A stretch of 64,000 bases of DNA from Rhynchonema sp. JSB1_4 (Eukaryota > Nematoda > Chromadorea > Monhysterida > Xyalidae), in the NCBI GenBank assembly GCA_030248065.1, contig JASAMV010005983.1, positions 1 to 64,000 on the forward strand, given 5' to 3'. Below the pieces are notes generated by a model. It saw only the letters and a list, made by a program, of their open reading frames with translations. It did no database searches and was not told where the DNA came from. How positions within the stretch are numbered: position 1 is the stretch's first letter; every line of letters begins with the position of its first letter. The translations under genes and the position numbers were made by a program. This document shows, in pieces, positions 62,301 to 64,000 of the stretch.

Positions 62301-62539
62301 CACTCACTTCGCTGGCCACCAGGGTGCGCTTGCCCGTATGCAAACAAGTTTTCGATTGAAAAAGTGCAATGGGGAGCGATGTTCTGTGCCTTTTTAAACG
62401 AAAAAAAGAAAAAAATGTACATATTGCTGCTGGTTACCTTTGTGGCGGGACTCGGTTTCAACTCGGCAGCATCCTGAGGTGTTGAGGGGGTCAAGGGTGA
62501 TTCGAGTGGTATTCGAAGATCGGTCGATCGATCGGTCAT
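22840..62539 (-). CDS. Giant ankyrin (UNC-44-like), whole locus
   Basis: One minus-strand gene spans about 40 kb. Read by hand from the first exon at 60535 to the stop at 22840 it has 36 exons, all phases agree, and it gives 6237 residues, comparable to the giant nematode and neuronal ankyrins. Order: acidic N-terminus, about 24 ANK repeats, ZU5 and UPA domains, death domain, Pro/Glu-rich tail, giant exon. Known role: ankyrins are membrane adaptors. ANK repeats bind membrane proteins, ZU5 binds spectrin, and giant neuronal isoforms organise axons and link the cortex to microtubules. Alternative first and last exons are listed separately. Sequence similarity to C. elegans UNC-44 is recalled, not searched. 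The gene symbol is left blank because orthology was not tested. Confidence 0.9.
32740..32885 (-). CDS. Ankyrin alternative last exon (Lys-rich C-terminus)
   Basis: The acceptor TACAG precedes 32885, the entry phase is 1, and it adds 47 new codons before TAA at 32740. The C-terminus is basic ([11 protein letters not shown]). The phase fits the donor at 33509, so it can replace the giant exon and give a much shorter protein. No transcript evidence. Confidence 0.55.
33339..33424 (-). CDS. Ankyrin alternative last exon (acidic C-terminus)
   Basis: The acceptor ATTTCAG precedes 33424, the entry phase is 1, and it adds 27 codons before TGA at 33339. The peptide is acidic ([19 protein letters not shown]). 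It lies just 84 bases downstream of the donor at 33509, with which it is in phase. Confidence 0.55.
33509..33628 (-). CDS. Ankyrin tail exon (conserved VSKKVTRVV segment)
   Basis: A 120-base exon, phase 1 on both sides, coding for [12 protein letters not shown], then [19 protein letters not shown]. The DEHGNVV..KKVTR motif resembles the C-terminal regulatory segment of other ankyrins. It is the common donor for the last exons at 33424, 32885 and 32366. Confidence 0.75.
34051..35189 (-). CDS. Ankyrin tail exon with optional stop
   Basis: The acceptor GCGTAG precedes 35189; entry phase is 1. Two endings are possible: a GT donor after 34071 (phase 1), splicing onward to 33628, or reading through to TAG at 34051. 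The peptide has a Gln/Thr-rich, poorly ordered middle and a helical C-terminal part ([20 protein letters not shown]). An ATG shortly after the acceptor means it could also be a first exon of a short transcript. The acceptor has a weak pyrimidine tract. Confidence 0.6.
35368..35645 (-). CDS. Candidate ankyrin alternative last exon
   Basis: The acceptor ATATGCAG precedes 35645, the entry phase is 1, and 91 codons run to TAG at 35368. It is in phase with the donor at 35860. The peptide ([18 protein letters not shown] and a basic Ser-rich end) matches nothing I know. It is supported only by an open frame, a site and a matching phase. Confidence 0.35.
35860..36462 (-). CDS. Ankyrin tail exon
   Basis: 603 bases, phase 1 in and out. 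The acceptor is CTTTTAG before 36462 and the donor GTGAAT follows 35860. The peptide is Pro/Arg/Ser-rich near the start ([20 protein letters not shown], a possible SH3 ligand) and has a conserved-looking stretch [19 protein letters not shown]. Probably disordered. Confidence 0.75.
36732..36887 (-). CDS. Ankyrin tail exon
   Basis: 156 bases, phase 1 in and out. It contains [17 protein letters not shown] and ends KDRLDEDG. Short, acidic, of unknown function. The symmetrical phase means it can be skipped without a frameshift. Confidence 0.72.
37746..39557 (-). CDS. Ankyrin tail exon with REPTPPA heptad array
   Basis: 1812 bases (phase 1 in and out), coding for about 604 residues rich in Pro, Glu, Ser and Thr. 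About 11 perfect tandem heptads REPTPPA lie at about 39140-39390, with scattered variants (REPTPST, RELTPPA). The rest is Ser/Pro-rich with many SP and TP sites ([10 protein letters not shown]). Likely a disordered spacer and phosphorylation region. Confidence 0.85.
39145..39390. repeat. 21-bp coding minisatellite
   Basis: About 11 head-to-tail copies of a 21-base unit (on the plus strand GGTGGCGTGGGCTCCCGTGCA, one base longer than I may quote in full elsewhere). Two sub-variants alternate (CTCCCGTGCAG and TTCCCTTGCAG). Each unit encodes one heptad, so length changes keep the ankyrin frame open. Confidence 0.9.
39624..40153. mobile_element. TTAA-flanked piggyBac-type non-autonomous element
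   Basis: The 522-base body is 39628-40149. It starts AGGGGAAATT and ends AATTTCCCCT, with a TTAA on each side (39624-39627 and 40150-40153). TTAA duplication is the piggyBac signature. Inside is a perfect 59-base inverted repeat (39809-39867 against 39982-40040) with a 114-base spacer. A C-run follows at 40050-40110. No transposase. It sits in an ankyrin intron. Confidence 0.75.
40532..41113 (-). CDS. Ankyrin death domain exons
   Basis: Exons 41113-40916 and 40777-40532. The first encodes most of the death domain ([20 protein letters not shown], then IVIWIERTG). The second completes it ([20 protein letters not shown]) and continues into a Pro-rich segment ([20 protein letters not shown]) with likely SH3-binding motifs. 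Death domains in ankyrins are conserved protein-interaction modules that lie between UPA and the variable tail. Both exons leave in phase 1. Confidence 0.9.
41202..42061 (-). CDS. Ankyrin UPA-domain exons
   Basis: Exons 42061-41884, 41797-41584, 41498-41355 and 41280-41202, with phases 1/2/0/0/1 agreeing. The sequence includes [48 protein letters not shown] and [16 protein letters not shown], all characteristic of the UPA (UNC5-PIDD-ankyrin) region. With ZU5 it forms the ZU5-ZU5-UPA supermodule that binds spectrin. Confidence 0.92.
42126..43453 (-). CDS. Ankyrin ZU5 spectrin-binding exons
   Basis: Exons 43453-43321, 43258-43034, 42942-42760, 42539-42319 and 42238-42126. Diagnostic stretches: [73 protein letters not shown]5 domains bind beta-spectrin. 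The intron after 42760 begins GC rather than GT (CAG|GCAAGT), and only that choice keeps the frame into the next exon. Confidence 0.93.
43455..44896. other. Ankyrin intron without other features
   Basis: The 1.4-kb intron before the first ZU5 exon. I saw no RNA gene, element or additional exon. Confidence 0.5.
44897..46882 (-). CDS. Ankyrin linker exons between ANK repeats and ZU5
   Basis: Exons 46882-46619, 45325-45117 and 44979-44897. The peptide is Gly/His/Asp-rich ([20 protein letters not shown], then [17 protein letters not shown]) and leads into ZU5 with HSGFLISF. The linker is less conserved than its neighbours in ankyrins generally. Phases 1/1/0/2 agree. The introns between (46618-45326 and 45116-44980) show no other feature, apart from a (TG)n run near 46278. 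Confidence 0.85.
47635..52236 (-). CDS. Ankyrin ANK-repeat domain exons
   Basis: Sixteen exons: 52236-52036, 51720-51622, 51543-51409, 51209-51060, 50959-50810, 50717-50571, 50357-50217, 50134-49979, 49899-49720, 49445-49281, 49189-49091, 49026-48835, 48764-48633, 48542-48462, 48162-47923, 47815-47635. All junctions but the last are phase 0. They encode about 24 ANK repeats of 33 residues (consensus [12 protein letters not shown], VVxLLLExGA). The domain ends [20 protein letters not shown] and SESEDEG. The ANK superhelix binds membrane proteins. Two exons are exactly 99 bases, one repeat long. Failure to use the donor at 47635 would add six codons and stop at 47615, giving an ANK-only protein. 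Confidence 0.95.
48271..48340 (-). tRNA. tRNA-like gene or tRNA-derived pseudogene in ankyrin intron
   Basis: The minus strand has a perfect A box (TAGCTCAGTTGG), a perfect B box (GGTTCGAGCCC), a paired acceptor (CTTCGA with TCGAAG), a perfect T arm (CTGGG/CCCAG) and a run of seven T's about ten bases downstream that would end Pol III transcription. Defects: the outer acceptor pair would be A-A, one D-stem pair is lost, and position 33 is C instead of U. The nominal anticodon is GGU (Thr), but the C33 makes a working decoder unlikely. It is transcribed in the same direction as the host gene. Confidence 0.5.
52237..56329. other. Long 5' intron of the ankyrin gene, proximal part
   Basis: No exon is recognised. 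It holds the foldback at 54363-54473. The minus-strand frame 52395 that reads into the first ANK exon is intron: the acceptor CTTGCAG lies just before 52236. Confidence 0.5.
54363..54473. repeat. Foldback element
   Basis: Arms of about 44 bases (54363-54407 and 54430-54473; GGGCTGGGCAACAA against TTGTTGCCCAGCCC and ACGTTGGTGTTAA against TTAACACCAACGT) with about 22 bases between. A few mismatches. No target duplication seen. Confidence 0.75.
56330..56455 (-). CDS. Candidate ankyrin alternative first exon D
   Basis: ATG at 56455 opens 42 codons ([20 protein letters not shown] through AVKSRK), ending at a GT donor after 56330 in phase 0, which fits the first ANK exon at 52236. The peptide is Pro/Ser/Thr-rich like other ankyrin N-termini. 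An AG shortly upstream (CAACAG before 56461) means it could also be an internal exon. Confidence 0.45.
56456..58490. other. Intronic stretch of the ankyrin 5' region
   Basis: Nothing supportable seen besides short frames. Confidence 0.4.
58491..58571 (-). CDS. Candidate ankyrin alternative first exon C
   Basis: ATG at 58571 opens 27 codons ([20 protein letters not shown], then PSRKRNK) to a donor AAG|GTTGGT after 58491, phase 0. Short and basic at its end. It would place a different N-terminus directly on the ANK repeats. Evidence is only ATG, open frame, donor and matching phase. Confidence 0.33.
58572..60097. other. Intronic stretch of the ankyrin 5' region
   Basis: No feature recognised. 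AT-rich, with T-runs near 59250. Confidence 0.4.
60098..60535 (-). CDS. Ankyrin first coding exon B (acidic N-terminus)
   Basis: ATG at 60535 opens 146 codons to the donor AAG|GTAACC after 60098, phase 0, matching 52236. The peptide is very acidic ([20 protein letters not shown]) and ends PHGIDKKK. It is the best supported of the N-terminal exons because of its length and coding bias. Without splicing the frame continues to a stop at 60038. It could belong to a separate minus-strand gene, but no other partner exon lies in the window. Confidence 0.62.
60536..62437. other. Region between ankyrin first exons
   Basis: No gene seen. Promoter(s) for the downstream first exons would lie here. A weak tRNA-like stretch at about 61668-61745 was not accepted. 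Confidence 0.4.
62438..62539 (-). CDS. Candidate ankyrin alternative first exon A
   Basis: ATG at 62539 opens 34 codons ([20 protein letters not shown] through SPATK) to the donor AAG|GTAACC after 62438, phase 0. The donor sequence is the same as that of exon B. Ser/Pro/Thr-rich. It is the most distal candidate start and would require a 10-kb splice to 52236. Confidence 0.45.
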
Positions 62540-64000
62540 TTTTGTCAAATCTTAGCGTCAATTGTCCAATACAGTGTCATGATTGTTGGAATTTTAAACT
62601 GAGATTGGAAAAGAAATGTCATCGTCGCATTTATTGATTGGATACAAGCGTTTTTCTACGCCAATCATAACCATAGTCCCAAAACCTCGGTGTAGTTTGT
62701 GAAATGAGAAACCGAATGATAGAAAAAAGCCCGCAGACAAAGTCAACATTAAAACACAGGCAAACTCAAACTCATGGGCAAACACAACACAAACGTTGGT
62801 TCCGTCCGTATGTCAGCGGGATGTCAAACAGGATGGAAGACCGATGCGGGCACAAAATGCATGTGCGCACGCAAATCGGTGTCGGTACGACCCGATTTGG
62901 CAAACAGAGACTCAAATGAACATCAGGCCAAAAACAACAAGGACCGCCACAGAAAAGACAATGCTCGAAACGGCGTGCGATGTCAGTGTTTGTGAACCCG
63001 TTTGTTGGTTAATACAGCGCATAAATACCGCAAAAGTCGGCTGAACACGCAAGGCGCATTAGCGGCAGCTTGATTACTTGTGTGCAGCTGCTAAGCCCCG
63101 TCCATGTGGTTGCGGCTTCGGCTGGGGCATCAACGCCCGCCGTATAATTATTTGAATGAGACTCGCTCCAAACACATGGTTGCTGTAAGCACACAGATAT
63201 TAGAGCTCTTATCACCTTTCGTATAACGTGGTGTGAGTGAACGAAATTGCGCGTTTGCTTTGCATGTGGCATTAGGGACTTGGGTTTGGAGTTGCATCAC
63301 CACTGCGCCTGTGTCTTAAGGTTAAAACTGACACTGAATTCCGAGTTTTAGCAATGCCGATTTGGGCTCACCTGCTGCGAGTACATACGCTTGGTAGTTG
63401 AATAAACATAAATGCAGAACAAACGGAATTGGATGATTCTCACTCGTTCAAACGGGTGCGAACCAAGGATTGCACAAAAACAAGAAGTATCAGCGTCGCC
63501 TACGCGAGCCTGCTTTATCATCGACACATGGCAAATGTGTCGTGGGAATCCAGCGAGACAGACGGACACCAATAAGACAAAAATAATTAGGTTTTGTGCA
63601 GATGGTTTGCACAAGTGCTTGTTCCTATTGGTCAAAGAAGAACTATTCTGCGTTTGTTGACAGCTGGGGAAACGCTTTAGACCTTCTTTTGCTCAATAAT
63701 GTGCGCCGGTTGAAGTGAGGCTCAGCTGCTATGGTATACATACCTAGCCGAACTGTTGGTTTGTCGACAAACCTGTAGCTCAACGTGGCAGCTAATAAAC
63801 CGGATATGGTGCCCGTGCGTTTTGTTGCATGTTGGGTGTTGTCACAGCGGTGGATTCCAAAAAGAACGTTCCAAAAGTGGCAAACACACAATTTCTTGGT
63901 GTTACTAAAACGTTATTGAACTTGTATCAAAATGTGTGTTGCGTTGTATTCGTATGTAAAAGTACAGTAATTTGAAAAATAAAAGTGACGAATAGCCGAA
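62540..64000. other. Upstream flank
   Basis: Nothing supportable is seen. Short frames occur on both strands, without domains, splice context or RNA-gene motifs. Confidence 0.45.

Overview
This is a eukaryotic window and almost certainly animal. Genes are split by introns with GT..AG borders, spacers are long and AT/homopolymer rich, and there are many short DNA-transposon remnants. The ankyrin gene matches what I remember of nematode UNC-44 almost exon by exon, including a giant terminal exon. With a TWK-type K+ channel beside it, this makes a nematode (or close ecdysozoan relative) the best guess. Introns are longer than in Caenorhabditis. I could not run a search, so the species is open.

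Layout. 1-1.4 kb is G/C-run low-complexity repeat. 1.77-3.67 kb (minus) is a small secreted protein of mesothelin/stereocilin-like helical repeats. 4.61-7.61 kb (minus) is a two-pore-domain K+ channel with a long unrecognised tail; its 5' exon was not found. 9.0-15.9 kb is gene-poor, with two hAT-type non-autonomous elements, a large foldback, a GC-rich repeat and two orphan exons of an unknown minus-strand gene. 15.96-19.53 kb (plus) is a complete 14-exon M1 aminopeptidase/leukotriene A4 hydrolase homologue, with a third hAT-type element in one intron and a duplicated exon start around a GC-rich repeat. 19.5-22.8 kb holds nothing I can call a gene.

22.84-62.54 kb (minus) is one ankyrin gene that dominates the window. 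Four candidate alternative first exons lie at 56-62.5 kb, then about 24 ANK repeats (47.6-52.2 kb), ZU5/UPA spectrin-binding domains (41.2-46.9 kb), a death domain (40.5-41.1 kb), phase-1 tail exons (33.5-39.6 kb) and a 9.5-kb giant exon (22.84-32.37 kb). The longest reading frame I could assemble by hand, from the 60.5-kb first exon to the giant exon, is 6237 residues with every splice phase agreeing. Up to five different C-termini are available. A tRNA-like gene and a TTAA-flanked piggyBac-type element sit in its introns.

The genes do not form a pathway. The most interesting items are the giant ankyrin exon, built of about six 400-residue modules each centred on an Ala-rich hydrophobic segment; the combinatorial 5' and 3' exon structure; a natural Tyr-to-Phe change at a known active-site position of the LTA4 hydrolase homologue; and a 9-base motif that recurs near splice sites in all three main genes.
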